A stretch of 64,000 bases of DNA from Ifrita kowaldi (GCA_013398055.1 VZRS01001745.1:3581-67580); one strand, 5' to 3'; positions 31,601 to 47,100 are shown, counted from the first letter of the stretch. A program made the numbers and translations. Notes: a model not told the origin generated them from the sequence alone.

Positions 31601-34600
31601 TTTCTGGCTGGGGAATGTTCTCTTTCCAGAGGAAATCCTTTTAACTTTCAGCAGTTCAAGACTCTAATTGGGTGAAATAATAGCTTGGCACTCCCCCAAG
31701 CAATATGATTTTTATCTTTTTTGTTGTCTGCAAAAGCCTGACTTGTCCAATCCTATGAGTCACGGAGTGAATGTGGATGTCAGACTGCCCTTGTATGCAG
31801 GGATGGGCTTCTGGCGAGACTGGCAGGGGCTCCTTGCTCCGGGACCAATGTGGATCTGAAACATCCTCTACAGAGCTGCCCCCCTCTGGCCTCACTAGGG
31901 CTGAGGATGTGGTGTTGCTGATGTGCACGTTTCTAGGCATCTTCATTGCCGTTGAGTTGTTCAAAGGGGGTTTTTTTGTTGGCTACTGCTCTGGTTTCTC
32001 CAGGTGACTCATCTTACAATAATTATGGATTCATGCTTTGTCTTTGCCAAACACTAACTATTCATTAGCTTCAGCTAGCCTGTTCAGATGTTTTCAGCGG
32101 AGACTTAGATTTTGATGGTTTATTTAGCCCAGAAATAAGCCTGATAGAATAAACACTGGAGCTTTGAACCTCTCAGGCTTTTGTTTCTGTACGGTGGATT
32201 AAACAAACTGAAGTACTTAGCACAAGTCTCTTTTCCTTGTTCTGGAAAAAGAAAAGACCTTGAGCCTCAGGGCACAAAGCAGCAGCCGTGGCTTTCCCTG
32301 TAAGTACCCTGCCATTCCCGGGTCCCTGGGGCTGTGCAACTGCCTATGGGTGCTCTGGCACAGCTGTGGACCCTCTGGCCGGGTCCTCCTGCTCCTGTGC
32401 TCGAGGTCCAGTGCGTGCCAGGAACCACAGCTCAGCCACTTGTGAGGACAAGGTGCTGGTTTGACTTGGAGATGCATCAGGCCAAAAATCGCAGCAGGAA
32501 GCTGTGTGGATTATCTTGTCTCGGGTCTTGTCTGGCTCACTGAGTTTATCACCAGTCAGTTAAACTCCAACAGGGCTGCGCCGGTCCCAACCCCACAGCT
32601 CCTCCCTGTGCTCCCAGCAGGGCTCCTGTGGAGCTGCAGGTGTTGGGTTTAGCCGCCAGACCACGGAGAACCAAAACCACACACTGTGCAGTGCTTCTTC
32701 CCACCTCAACATGCAAAACTCAGCTGCCCCTGGCCTCCCTGCCCTCACCCCATCCTCACTGTCCAGCTGGAGACTCTATCCTCCTGTTGTCGTGGATTGG
32801 AGCAATGGAGAAAGGGCCATAAGCAAGTGCAGAGGTGCAAACCAGGAAACTATGCCAAATAAGGCCATGTGGATGCAAAAGGCTGGGCTGCATAGGACTA
32901 GCTTGAGCTGAACTGGAGCTAGGATTTCCCCTTGAATCCTTGCCTTGCTTGAAGCAAGATATTCAAGCAGTAAAACCTTCATCTATAAGAACTGGTGGGC
33001 CTCCATGGACCCTCTGTGAAGGTCCTTGTTCTCCTTCTACATCCATGGGACAGACTGAACACAGGGCCTTACCCTTGGATGCAAGAGGAGACTAAATCTG
33101 GAAAAACAACCAAGCAACCAAGACAAGCAAACCTGGCATGAGTGCTGTGCTCAGTATGTGAGCAGCAGGGGCTGCTGGGCTGCCTCTGCTGTTCTTGCTG
33201 TCCTTCACCTGCCACCTCTCCTGTAGGAGCAGCATTTGATCATCCTCCTCCAAACTGTGCCACCAAATGCTTCTCCTGCTGCCACTGTGAAATACTTCCC
33301 AGGTCAGTAGCCCCCCAGTTTGTTTCCTAGGTAGGTTGTGTCACCAAGAGTGAAGCAGCCCCTGCTGCAGGTGGCCTCACAGCCAGTGTCCCAGCTGCTT
33401 GTTCAGGACAGTTTGCAGGCAACATGGGGTGTGGGTGGACTGTCCCACCTCCTGCCAAGGTCCCTGGCACCCTGCCCCAACACTGGCTGCCCAGGGAGGT
33501 GCAGAACACACAAGTGAGTGGGGCTACGGGGGTTCTTAATGCAGGACATGACTTGTGCTGTGCAAGTTTGTCTCAGTCTTACCGTGCCCTTCACTGATGA
33601 GGAGCTCTTTGTCTCCTGCCAGTGCTGTTTCCCTTAGGGCATTTTTTTTCTTCTCCTTTTGCCATCTTTACAGCTTGTTTTCCTTCCTGCATCTGCAAGG
33701 CTGCCTCCAACAAAGCCCTGGCAGACAATCTTATCTTGAAGCACAACCAGTCCTGCTCCTTTCACTGGAGTATGTGCCTGCCCAAACACTTGGCTGGAGC
33801 AAGGCCCGGGTGGGGAGCACGGCCCCGCAGGCAGCCCTGCCCTGGGCACCTCCAGCTCTGGCCTCTGGCAGGGGCACGGCAGAGCCTCGGCCCAGCAGGG
33901 AGGGCAGGAGAGGGGCAGCTGCAGGAGCTCGGCTGTAAACAGGCACTCGGAGAGCTTTGCTCTGTGTGTGCCGTTTCTGAAGTGGAATGCTATTAATTAA
34001 ATGGGTAGGAGAAATGACTGAGTCTATTTTTTCCCCCCTAGGCTTATTCACTTGATTTGAAAGGCCTTTTATTTTTTATTTATTTTTCTTTCTTCCCCTG
34101 AGTTTGTGGGTTTAATATTTTGGTGATCAAAACAGATCTGCTCTGGAGCATCTATGGGAAAGGGCCTCACACTTATTTTGGGAGAGGAGGCAGGGGAAGG
34201 CAGATCGAGAACTTTCACTGTTTATGCCTTAAAGCAGATATTCCTGATAATTAATGCACCTGAAACTATAAAAGAAAGTGCAGATACAAATAGCGGCAAA
34301 ATTAATTAATAAAAGGAGCTGTTCCTTTTGCCCAACCACACCTTGCAAACCAGGAAATACTTCCTGTTGTGCAGGAACAGGAAGACACTGCTGTCCTGGC
34401 CAGGGCAGTCTGCAAGTCTCAGGTAATTTGCTTTGTTTATGTTGTTGGGCAGGATGGTGAAGTCAGTGGAGCTGCAAGTGAAAGTCTTCATTCTCCAAAG
34501 GTTTGTAAAAACTCATTATCTCTTGAAAAATCAGTAGAAAATTGAGTTGCTGGTAGCGGCATTTCATCTGGATCCAACTCATGGTGGTCAGTGGTGACCT

Positions 34601-37600
34601 TTCTGTTGGCTTTGAAAGGTGCTGATAAACAGCCTCAGTCTTACAGGCAAACGCTCAAGACGCTTGCTCTGTAGTGAGGGTCAGAGCCTGGTTCAGGAAC
34701 TAGGCATCTGTTTTATCAGACTGTTCATGTTTTGTTTCTAGAGTCCAACTGATGTGCATTGTTTTGCCAATGAAAAAGGCTGAGAAGACCACTTTTATCA
34801 AATGCTGTGCCTAAAGCACAAAGCAGGACTTATAAATGTTCCTTCATACTAAACATCTTCTGATATGCTAGGCTGGCATTTATTTTCACTTTCTTGCTGC
34901 CTCCAGCCCTTTCTGACTGGCATTTCCTGGAGACTCCAGACAATTTCCAGCGACATGCAGTGAGAGCAGGCACATCTCCTGCTGATCCTGGTGAAGGTTT
35001 TGCTCAAGGCTTGATTGGATGCCAGTGGTGGTGGATGATCCTCCACCGCCCCGTGGTGTCGTGGTGAGTCACAAGTGCAGGTACTGTGGGCACCAGAGCC
35101 TGTGACAAGGTAACAGCACAGTCCAAATGTACCTGTGCAATCTGAAGGTACAATCTAGGGTGTAATCTAAAAGTAACTCCAGGCGTTAAGAAAGAACACT
35201 TGTTATGTCCCACACCGTATCATCAACTAAAAAAAAAAAGACAGTGGTTTTTCAGGTAGCAGCCTCTGGGGTTTGGCTGACTCCTGGTATACACATTTGT
35301 AGGACCAGTTTATTTTCCTTTGTTTTAGCAGAATGCGTAGAAACTTAGGCTGATAGTAGCTGAAATGCTGATTTATTCACGTGAGTCTCCGAGCTGTCAG
35401 AAATACCAGCTAGCATGAGACTGGAATAAATCACTGGAGCTCACAACTCTGACACTGACAGTTGAACAACTGCCATTTGCTGAGGTCAAAGCTGCAAAAA
35501 AGAGCTTCAAGTGCATTTTTAACCTAAAAAAATATCTGAATGTAGAATAACAAAATCTGTGCTTTCTCTAATTTCTCAATCAAATTTGCTCAACATGCAA
35601 CTTTAAACATCTGAGTTTCCTTTCGCTGTCAGCGGTTGATTGCCATCCTCTCATGATGCCCTGACCTTCAGAAATTGCTGCAATGAACTGTTTTGCCCAC
35701 CCACAGTTGAGTTTCACGCCTGCAAAAGATGCAGGTCTTGCTTCTTTTCTATTTTTAATTCACATCTCTTGTTTCTGGTCCCTGTGCTGTCAGCTCAGTG
35801 GCAGAAACCACAGGACGTGCTGCCCTGTGAGAGCAAGTCCCTTGAAACAGCAAGCCCTGCCCTCATCTTCCCCTTAATGAATGAATTCAGATGGAGAGAG
35901 ACAGGGGCCCACCCTGACCCTCATGGGAGCCCATATCAGCCACCCCTGCTCTGTGCTAGGAAAGGGTTTGGGCCAACTTCATACAAGTTCTTGGCTAGAC
36001 TGGTTCTTCAAAGCCAAAATGAGTGTCCTTACTCTGACAAGTAGTGCTGTGGTGTTTGATCTGACACAGCTCTGCCGTTGCATCATACAGACACCTCATC
36101 AATGCCCTTCAGCTGGGCTGTGTGAATCATCACAAGATGATGCCTACAGGAAAGAGAAGCCAGCTTGGTGATGTCTTCTTCTGGCAGCTACTTCTCTAAG
36201 ATGGACCACAAAGTCTGTGTGCTCTCTCAGGTGCCGTTTATGTAGGGATTAGCTTGTCTTTCAAAGAGCACAGTTAAAAAGTGGTTTTATGCTTTATGCA
36301 AAGGTGGATTTTTCCCATGAACATGCTTATGAAAGCAAACAAAGAGTCCAGGATTCCTCTTGGGAGCAACCCCCTTACCCTAGGCCACACTGTCCTGATG
36401 TCAGGGGAACCACCACGAGGCAAGCCCTGCTGTGCCCACAGGGCCACATGTGCCACTGTCCCTATGAAGGCACCCAAGGAAGAGGGTGACAGAAGCTCAA
36501 GGCTGTTGCTGTGTGGATGGGACATGCTTCCCATGCACCTGTGGGCTGGAGGAGACTGTCTGGCTCTGCACCTACCCACTGCACAGACTGCCCATCTTTG
36601 GTCTTTTTCCACGTACATGGGGATTAGTCATGCCAGGGCTTCGATGTTGCAACTTTGATGGTGTAATCCTGCCATGTCTTTGGTAACTCAGAGTCTTCTT
36701 GAACAAGATGGTAGAGTTTAATGTCTGATGTGAAAAGCAAAAATATCTATAAAGGTGAGTATTAAAGTCCTCCTGGATGAATTCATGTGCCATTAAAAAA
36801 TGAGAATGGAAATGGCGCAGAGGTGATTTTCTTTTTTGATCTGTCATTGCAGACCACCTTCAGCTGTGAATTTCTTGATAAATATTTCATATTCATTACA
36901 CAATTCCATTTTGACAGGAAATCTTCAGGGACGCATAGTTCAAATACAGCAAAAAACCACATTTCTAAAAGAAAGTTAAAGTGTTCCTGGTCAATGTACT
37001 TATTTTAGTCTTTGCAGATTTCTGTAATCTCTTTGCACCAGTTGAGATGCTGCAGAGCCCCTGGATTGCTTTGGCTGGTGATCCAGCAGAACTGGGATGT
37101 CACACTGGCAGTGACCCACTGAAGTCCCAGGGCTCGAGATGCCAGAGGGAGCCCGTGGGGCCCGGACTGTGGTCCTTGCAATTTGTGACAAACATCACAG
37201 CCAATGAGCTGCCAGTACTGGGGACAGCCCAACCCCTCATCGTAGTCACCCTATGAGAAAAGCACGTAAGGGTGTCTGGCTCTAAGCGAACTGCAAGGGC
37301 TCGTGCAAACCTGTGGCTCAGGCCCATCCCCATCAAACAAGGCGTAATTCCCCTTCTGAGGTGCGTCAGTTTGCCCTCTTTAGATTCATGCATCAAAAGC
37401 ACAGCTAAAACTAAACATCACCTTTCTCAAGGTGCACAGGCTACCAAAAATACAGAATGCTTACCCTGGTTTGTTTTGTGTGCATCATAACCTGCTTTCA
37501 GTGAGTTTCTGTTAAAAATATCAAACTCAGTTTGGGGGATTTCCCTGCAGCCTTCACAGCATCCTTCATTTCTTGCCCTCTGTGGTCATCCTGCTGCTGT

Positions 37601-38959
37601 TGCACTATGGAAACATAAGAGGTTTGACCAAGCATTTGTGAAACTCCCTGCACCGTAACAAACCTACTTGAGCTTTGACAGAGCCTGGACTGATGCCCTG
37701 AGCAGAGGAGAACCTGAGGGGTCTGCATGAGCACCAAGCCAGCCCAAGGCCTGCTGAAGGTGCTGCTGGGAGGAAGGCGAGATCTGCCAGGCTGAGAGAC
37801 GCTTTTGAAGGCTGCAGCTTCATCTGATATGATTTCATAAAGCTAACATTTAAGGGTCAGATAATGAGATATGCTGCCTTCAGACGTTGCATACACAAGC
37901 CCAGCCCACTGCTGAGACAAAAGTGGCTTTAAGCCCCGTCTATCCATCTATCTGATCCATCTGTTTGCCTTTTGCCAGCTGGCATGAAAGGTTCTTTTAT
38001 CTAAAACTATTTGCAGCTATTTCTTCTCTCAGAATCTCCAAAGCATTTGCGTGACTTGAAAGAACTATTTCCAGGATTTTTGGCTGCACAGCATTTGAGC
38101 TTCAGATTTTACGACAGGTATTTGAGCACATTCCCATGCTTTTGTAAGGGCTTTTACAGCAGGTCACCTATCATGGGAAGGGTGTGTCTCCTGCTCAAAA
38201 TAGTCACTTTCTCATGTTATTTTTGGTACCTCTTTAGCAATTGCAGGTTGACACCATATTACTCCTGGTAAGCCAAGTCCAAAAAATGAGCAAGGAAGTT
38301 TTGTGTGTGTGATGAGTCTCCAACTGGAACGGGGAGAGGTTCTGGGAAGAGAGAGGTGTCTCATTGTGGCTGCATCTCTTTGGGGTCTGGGATTTGCAGA
38401 TGCCCCATTTGAAACTACACAGAGACCTCCAGGTGTGAAACCCAGAGCTGCTGCTGAGCTCAGTACTGCCCAGGGAATGGGACAGAGAGGACTCTTTTGC
38501 TGCTCTTGTGAGCCTGCCACTGAGACATTGGTAGTTTTTTACCCAGATCAGCTATTTTGAAAAGACATTTTTATTGCTGTTCAGCACATGGTGGGCAGTG
38601 ATGATTGCTACGTTTCCTTATGGCAGTACCCAAGCTACTGTACGTTCAGTTTTTCAGGACTAGCTTTGGTAGGTCCAAGTGGGAGGAACTCTGATGGGGA
38701 TTGTACCTCACTCGTTTCAGGGAGCTTGAATAACATGTACTTGTCTTCATACCAAACAGCCACAGTTCCCACTTCCCTGGGTAGCAGCCACATAAGGGAG
38801 CAAATCCTGAAGACTGGCCTGTCCGTCACAGTGATGCTGGATGGTGGCATAAAGCAGAGAACTTCAGCTACCTGCTGGAGAAGTGTTTGATGCCAGTCAA
38901 GGCTATTGCTGCTATGTATTTCCAGCCAGCATAAAAAGGAAACCTTTGGTTTGCCGTGC

Positions 38960-38995
38960 TTTTTTTGGTTTTTTGTTTTTGTTTTTGTTTTTTAA
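38960..38995. repeat. T/G-rich low-complexity tract
   Basis: T-runs of 5-7 bases separated by single or double G, giving a short (TTTTTG)n-like repeat. Confidence 0.85.
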
Positions 38996-41900
38996 GATGT
39001 AGCAATTTGTGGCCAAATCACAGGGTCTCAAGGGAGCATTCTGGCTGAAAAAATTACTTCAGAATTTGGCCTAACATAACTTTAAGATAAAAACTTTTAT
39101 GTAATCACTAATTCACAGTCACAGTTGCTTTGGCTTCTCTCATTATCATTCCTAAGTTATTCTTTTCATGCTGGGAGTTGGATTTTCCTGGCACTGTATC
39201 TGTTTTCAGCAATGTATACACCACAACTGCTGACAACTAGGAGTTGGATCCCATGTTCCTCGACCCTGGCTGTAGCTTGTTTTTTCTGGCACCACTTTAA
39301 AGTCTCTCATCTGCACTTGTCTCCTGATGACCAGTGGCGGTCCTTCAGCTGTGTGAGAAGTGCCTGATGTTATCCTGTTGTTCTCGCACTCCTCCAGACC
39401 CGTTTCTCAGCCGGGCCATGAGCACAGCCCTCGCCTGTTCCTAGATAGAGCCTTATCAGGGCCAGCCATGGCAATGCTCCCATCCCCTTCCAGCCCTCCC
39501 CCGTGGTTACTGGAAGGTCCGTTAGCTCTGTGCATTTTAGCCTAGCAGAAATGCCTCTCTGCTGCGTCTCTGGTTTTCCAGTCCTCTTTGCTTTTCTGTA
39601 GAAATGTCCCCCTGACCTCGGCTCAAGCTAGGCTCTGTAGGAGATCACCTCTGCATCCTTCAGTTGCTGAGAGCCAGAGGGAGAGCTGTGTGCTGGTGTC
39701 TCTACTTGCCTCTCATCTCCACTGGGCTATTTTTGTTCTAGCCTGGTGCTGGTTGCACCATATCCAGCTTACTCATAAGATGCTGCTGTTCCTCTTAGCA
39801 GCATTTTGAATGAGTACAGCTGTTCTATGCTTGGATTCCTCCTCCCCTGGCTTACCAGGAGTATGACTTTTTAAGGGATGTGTGCTGTTTGGTAACAAGC
39901 AGGTGCCCTTGCTCAGCCGAGAGGCTGGGTATTTCTCTGAGCTTACTCTGTGGTTTGATGTGGGCACGGTGTACTTGACAGATTAACAGTGTGTTCATTC
40001 CTCCTCCACTGCTTGTCTGTGTTTGTTTATTTCTGTTATTCCTGTTATATTCAGTTTCATTTGTTATTTTTGGCTTTGTTTTCCAGGCCTCTCTCCTTTA
40101 CTTACTTTCATTCAGGTTAAAGGAATCCTTTTCTAAGCTTTCTTAGTATTTTGAGGGAAAATTACTACTCCTGATGAGTGTTTCGTGCCTTTTAATCGTG
40201 CCTCACCCGACAGGGCAGGCAGGAGCTTGCACATGCATGTTCCTTCCGTGTCCTCATTCAGATGTCAACTGACTTTGATCTTCCTGTACCTCCCAGCATG
40301 TGTTGAAGCTTTACTCGGCACTCAGGGTTTCCATTACCTCCATACCACAGCTGACATGATGTAGCAGTTCTCAGCCATCCCTCTTTTTGCTGTCATCCAC
40401 TGGCCACCGCCAGCAAAGCGTTACCCCAGGCTGGGAAATTACTGGGAATGACTCCCTCCTGGAGCGCAGCTCCCAGCGGCAGCAACACTGCTGGTTAGGC
40501 ACGTAGGGCTCTCTCAGTCAGGAGGGGAGCAGTGTCCCAGCCTGGCTGTGTTTCATGGAAAGCCATTTTTCAGCTGATTTCCTTTCCTGCCTGCCAGTGC
40601 CCCACTAGTTTCCATGGTATTCGTGGTTGTGCAGGGGTGGCAATTTCAGTATCCTGGCAGCCTTCCAGGCTGCCTCTCCATAAAACCCTGTATAGTTTCA
40701 AACGTGTATGTATATATATAATTTTTTTCTTATTTTTCCTTCATCCCACAGAGCTGCTGTGTGCTTTTAAGCAGTTAATCTATTCCATCCTTCGCTTATC
40801 TCACAGGCACAGTGTGAGGTTGTGCCCGTTCTTGCTGGCAAGTTGCTTTGAGGTTCCTCTGATGAAAGGTTTGCTGTAAAGGCAAAAAGTGATCAGAGCC
40901 ATGTTATCACTCTCGTTTCCAGGGGCTGGTACAGAGCATCCTACTGAAAGAATAACATAGTCCCAATGACCACAAGCTGATTCTTGGAGCTGAACTTAAA
41001 TGGGCTGGCAACCCCATCACTTCCATCCTATCACATAAGGGCTCCTTCCATGTCTTCATCCACTTCTGAGAGCTGCTGTGGTCACTGTCGGTGGGTGTGA
41101 GCTCCCAGCCCAGCCACACATCTGTAACAGCAGTGCAGAAAAACATCAGAAAATCTGTCTTGTTACAGAGGAGATTCTGTCAATCCTGTTTTGTTTAAAA
41201 AACAAAACCAAAACAATCCAGGACTTTGCTCTAAGCAATATTTGGAGTGAGCTGAGCACACATCTGGTCTCAGCTTCACGCAGGCTTTCATAATGGTCTC
41301 TAGCCATAATAGTCTCATTTTTTGGAAGCGAGTCATTGCTGCTCTTCGGGTTGAATGAACTCTGATCAGGCGTGGACCTCAATGTGTCAGGGTGAAAAAA
41401 CACCTCCTGTCTGGGCTGTGGGAGGCTGGAGGGGTTGGAGGGGGGGGTGCTGTGTTTGGATACACACAGAATGGCCTCTGTTACACTAACTTGAGGAGAG
41501 TGATTAAACGGTGACCTTCTTGGCTAAAGATGGCAGGGCTGTAATCTGTGATTCTGGCTGTTGTGGGCTCTGTTTCGTTCAATAGGATCCATCTGGCAAC
41601 ACAGGGTAGTACCAGACTGAAGGCCCCCATTGTTGAGATGGGTTTAACGGCCCCAAGTTGGAGGAAGATAGTCCTTGGTCTGCTAAAGGGAAAGGGGCTG
41701 TAAACTGCAACATGTATTAACTATTTCTATCTGCAGAAACCACAGGAATAGATAATCCAGTAGTAACAGCTGCCCCTGGAATTATTTGTGCACATGTTTG
41801 GCTCCAAAGCTTTTTACCCAGCTGGCTGGAGGTCACTGTAAGTACAGATAAGTATTTGCCAAACACTAAGGAGAAGACAGGACAAGGTCAGAAGCTCTTC

Positions 41901-44054
41901 TGGTAGCAAGGCAGAGCATGTTTAGCAAACGCTGCTATCTCCTGAATTGAGGTGAGAGATTTCATCAACAAAGTACGCAGGGGAGCTCTGAATGCAAGTG
42001 GAGGGCAGGAAAAATATGCTTTACAGCTTTTGATTAAGCCAAGAGAAATGTGAGACTTGCTGTTTCCTTCTGAGTCGAGGACTACCTGCCAGGCTGTCCC
42101 AGGGACCTACTCCTGCAGATGAGCATTGTGAAACTTCCAAGCCAGTGTCCCTGTCAGCATGGCTCATATCAGAGATCTGAGTTTAGCACCCTCTTTTTTG
42201 TTAAATCAAAATGCATTTTGATTTAAATCCATATTCAAACATAACCCTCTCCTGTAACTTTTCCCCTCCTCCTTTCCCTCCTCAGTTCCTCTCTCCTGCC
42301 TACAACTGCCTCCCTCTTTCTGTTCAACATGTAGTTCAGGGTCCATGCTTCTCTTTGCCCTCATTTCACACCCTTTCCACCCTTCTGTTGCTGGGAATGT
42401 GAGAACTTCAGCAGTTATGAGAGCAGAGGTATAGGGGTGGTAGTTTTTCCTTTTGCTAAATGCAACTGCTCCAAAGTTGAGGGAATGGTTGAAAGTAAAT
42501 AAATACAAAAGTGAAACTGGCAAAAATGCTAGAGAGGGAAAACCCTGCTCAGACATTGATTTTACTGAACTCAGAGGGGCATGGGGAAAATGGAGGGGAA
42601 AAAGCAAAATACAAAACATCACAACTATTTTGTGGCAAATGTGGGGGGAAAGAAAAGAAGGAAAAATGCCTTCAAACTTATGAAATGTAAAGCACCTCAT
42701 GTGGCATCTCTGTGAGATAGTCCCCTCCACTTTTGATGGCTTTCATCTGTAGAAAACTACAAACTCTTAACAAGGGAGATAAAGGGCAATTTTTCCTGTA
42801 GAATTTTCTTCCCACTTATCCCTACATCCTTATTTATGTCTTTGCCTTTTAATCTGAAATTGCAAGCAGAGGCAGAGGTTTCACAGAGTCCGAGTGCTGT
42901 CTGTGCCCCCCAAACCACGTGCCCAAGGCTTGCACAGCCCATTTTGTGTTGTGGAAACGGCCTCTGGAGGCCTGGCTCTTGTTTGTGAACTAAAGCTTTT
43001 TAAGGTCTCTGCAATTCCAAATGACTGTAGAGAGTGTAGGGAGAGACTGTGCCCTCAGCGCTTGCTGCAGGCCCCAGCAAGCAGGACTGATGCTCGTGGC
43101 TGGAGTCGGTGTCCTGGCCTGTATCACTTCAAGGAGAGGGCTCCTGATGGGTGCTTTGGGGAAGCAGTTAGTTGGGTTCATGCTTCCAAATCAATCTGTG
43201 AGAGGTAAGCAGGGTGTACAGAGGTATTGACTCATTTCTTGATCTGAAGGAACACTCTTCACAGATAAAAACATCTCAAAATTGTCAGGCAACAGATGTC
43301 ATGTTACAGGCAGAAGCAGAAGGAGTAGAAATCTCTTGTTTGGTTTAGTAAAAGGTAATAATTTCACTTTCATCTTACTGCAGGTGACATTCCCAGAGCT
43401 GGCTGCATGCAGGAGAGGAACATTGGGCAGGCACACTCAGCAGCACCTTCCTCTGGAAGCTATGGCTCTGAGAGTGGTCAGCCCTCTGACATTGTCCTTG
43501 CAGTGGCAACAAAATCTGAGTTAAAAGGGGCTTCAATTCAACTCCATTTTTACTCTTTTTCATCTTTGCATGAGAAGACAAAGTCTGAAGAAGCTCTGCT
43601 GTTGGGCTCGTATTTGATGCCTCCTTTCTCATTGCAAAGGGAAGAAGTTGGAAGAAGTCTGAGCAAAAACTGTTCCCTCCACATTGTCACTTAAAATAAC
43701 AAGCAACAAATGCATGTTGGAGACACCACTTCTGTCCTTTAGATGAATGCCTGACACTTGTCAAGCTGGTGTGGAGTTCAGGGATGGCCAGCAACGAGCA
43801 CAAACAGAGGCTGCTTCCTCTGGACCTCCATCAGGGAAAACCGAGTGCAGGTCTATCAGGACTTTACCAGAGGCTTTCATTTTGTTCTCAGAGGGCATTT
43901 TTATTAGCTTCCTGATAGAAGTATTGAGCTGATTGGAGAAATATTTTTAGGTCTAATCCTACTTGTCTGCGAGAAATTAAAGACGAAAAAGGAAAAGGTG
44001 GCTTTTGAAAACCAACCTGACTTGCACTGCTAACTATCTTGTGTAGTGAGTGAT

Positions 44055-44108
44055 TAAAAAACCACCAACTAACAACAGAAAAAGAAAAAAAAAACCCCAA
44101 CAACCCAG
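44055..44108. repeat. A/C-rich low-complexity tract
   Basis: A-runs interleaved with CC and CCCC over about 50 bases, the complementary type to the T/G tracts. Confidence 0.75.
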
Positions 44109-47100
44109 AACCAGAAGGCAAAGGGGAGGTAGCAGTAGCAGGAGAGTGTGTTGGAGATTCTGTGAGCTCTGTTCCCAGCTGCCTGTCGTGAGTCTGAGAA
44201 GGCTCAGGTAGCTCTCAGGAATGAAACCCTGCAGGTCTGTGGTGATGACATAAGAAGATGATTCTGACACAGCTCATTACATTTCTATTTCTGACTACGT
44301 CCATGGTTGGATTTAATGAATAAGTGATGTTTTGAACTGATAAAAACCCTGCAGCGAATTTCCCATTTTATGTTGTGATGAAGAAGCCAAATGATTCAGA
44401 CAAGCTGTAAAAGGCCTTTAACAGACAATTTCAGACTTAATTCAAAGTGGGAGGTGCTTCTCAGAGCTAACTTGAAAGTTTCTGTCACCTCCACCCCCAA
44501 AGTGGAGATAAGATTTCTACAGACTAAGCAGTGTTATCTCTAAAACAAGGCAGCAACTGCTACCAACACTGTTGGTAGTTCATTATCACAGGGAAATACC
44601 ACGTATTATGAAATGTAAAAATGTCTGTTAAATATTTCATTGCTAATCCTTTTAGAGACAAAATATTCCCTTTGTTTATCCCACAGGGTGCATTTTCCTC
44701 CTCCTTGTCCCTGTATACCCAAGGCCAACCTGTCCAACACTCACCTGCTTATGTTTCCAGGCTTGATCCTCACACCCTTGATCATGCAATTATGGGCTCC
44801 CCATAGGAAACCACCTGCTATACAAAAATCAGGGAATGTGAGACCAGCATAAAAAACAGAAGTTAAATATCAAAATAGATCTTTCTGGGGACTGCCACAA
44901 AAGTGGTGCAATTAATTTTTGCATTAAATTTATTAGAAGTCTGCCATCAAAAGGTAAACAAAGCTGCCACAAAACTTCTCTTCTGATTTAGGATGTTGAT
45001 GTCAAAGACTGTCATGACTTCATTGCATGGTGTGGTTCACCTTGTAGTAGATTACACAACAGCCTGGCAGAGTTAGAAAAACTCAGGTCTGAAAACACTT
45101 ACTAGTTCATACTCACAACTGTTTTGGGGGTTTTTTTTCAAAAACTCAACAGTAGGTGTTCTTTTCTGTGCTTCAGAGACAAAGAAAAATGAAGTCATAA
45201 CAGCCCTCAGACGGATTTTTATGGGTCTAAAGGCCAAAAGTAACGTCTGGCACAGATTATTTAACTGGACTAAAGGGGAAATTAATTCCCTCTGAGGCAG
45301 AGAATTTGATTTACCATTTCCTTAAGGCTTTTGGTAGAATTGGAAGCATGAGAGCCTGGTCTCGCATGTGATGCCACAGGAGGTTTTGTCACTCTCACAT
45401 CTTGGCAGGACAGACTGACCATTGTGGATAGGGCTTTTCCTTCCTGTCAGAAAGAACAGAAAGAAACAGACTTTACCCCACAAAGGACTTTCCTGGGATT
45501 TTGGTCATGGCTTGGTGTCCCTCTGTCCCTCTTTTGTAGAATCCATTTTCCCAAGATAATACCAAGCCCTGGAAAAGGAGCAAACCCCAACAATAATTCA
45601 GACAAGATGAAAATGCTGCTGGTAGTTTGCAAAAAGGCTCTGAAGGAGAGGGTGCCTTTCCCTATTCCAAAGGAAACATGTCCATGACTGAGAAAGGTAC
45701 TTTTGTGTTCAGATTGCTTCTGATGTCCTCAGAGGTTTCCTCATTTTTCCTTATGTGTGTGTGCCTGCTTCCCTGTAACTGTGGTGTTCCCACGGCCACT
45801 TTCCCGACCCTGACTCCAAGGAGATTTATGGGGGTGTGTTAATGCCCCTCTGCAGCACTCAGGATTGGACACTGATGGGAAAATCTATATAAAACAAGTA
45901 ACTGAACACTTCCAAAGGTAATGACGTCTGTGTGTGATTACTTGTTTGGCTGCACTGGCTGAAGCTGTAGCTGCTAACTCAGCAGACTGTAAGTAGACAC
46001 TCTTGCCTTTTCAGTGAGCTCTGGCTGCAATTCAGGATGTTAATAATATCTAGAGAGCTATAGGAGGCTTGGATCCTGTCTATCAGGAACTACCTCTCTC
46101 TCCCCATACAGGAGCAAGACTGGGGAGATGATCTTGCTGACAGTTCCCTAATTTAGCCATGAGTGACAGGCATTCATTGTGGAGATCTCTACCAAGTCCA
46201 TTATTTATTAAGCTATCTCTTAGGATCCAGAATGGGTATATTTATTTGTAGGAAAGTCTGTAAATATTTTGATGGCTGTTCTAACATATGTTTATGCATC
46301 AAATTCAATGCTAGGGGCATGCTTTGTTTTTAAATCAGGAATAAAATATCCCCTAAAAGCTAAATATCTGGACATGTTGTTATATTCTTTCCCCAACACT
46401 TATGGCAGCACTGGGAGAACACTCCGGCCAAACTGACGGGCAGCCAAATATAATTTATGGCTTGTTTTAAACTGATTTGTTGACTTCATGAAAGGCCCTG
46501 TCAAAAAGAACAGTCCCCTGAGTCCTAACAATGATAACAGTTATATTTTCAGCATCAGCACTGAAAAACTCTTGGATAACAGTGAACCTATTCTGAGAAA
46601 TCTTTTTAAAATGTCTGAACATTGGATTGTCTGAAAATAAATGGAACTAAAGCTATTGTTTCATAGTTCATTTCAGTTTTCTTCATTCTTTGTTTATTTT
46701 CCACTGATTCGAATACTCTCTTGGTAGCACGAAAACAGTTTCCCTTATTCCAGTTAATTAAAAATAAAGATGTATGTTGTTTAAAGGAGATGCTGCTAAC
46801 AAGGACGTGTTTAATTTCTCTTACATGCGGTGTTGAATTTGCAAGTGATATCGACATGTTTGTGTCTGCATCAGTCTGACCGACAGCGGGACACTCCTGA
46901 GCCTCCTATCAGCCGCATTTCTCCTCTCGGTGTCTCACTGAAGCAAAGGGCAACCCCCACGTGCTGTTTGTGCCTGTGCTGCTCAGAGCTCCCTCACCCA
47001 AGGGCAAGATACACATCCCCTGCTGTACCTGACCCGCTTCTTTGGGAGTTTCCAGCCACCAGACCCCGGATCCTCTGCCACTGTCCTGCTTGTCCTTGCC

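Noticed and set aside
33480..33502. CR1-like string (CTGGCTGCCCAGGGAGGTG)
   Set aside because: Only about 19 bases match and neither flank continues the CR1 consensus; too short to call.
42206..42730. Antisense 174-codon frame
   Set aside because: The sequence is purine/pyrimidine-biased, giving Glu/Lys/Gly-rich and Phe/Leu-rich stretches; no domain and no splice context.
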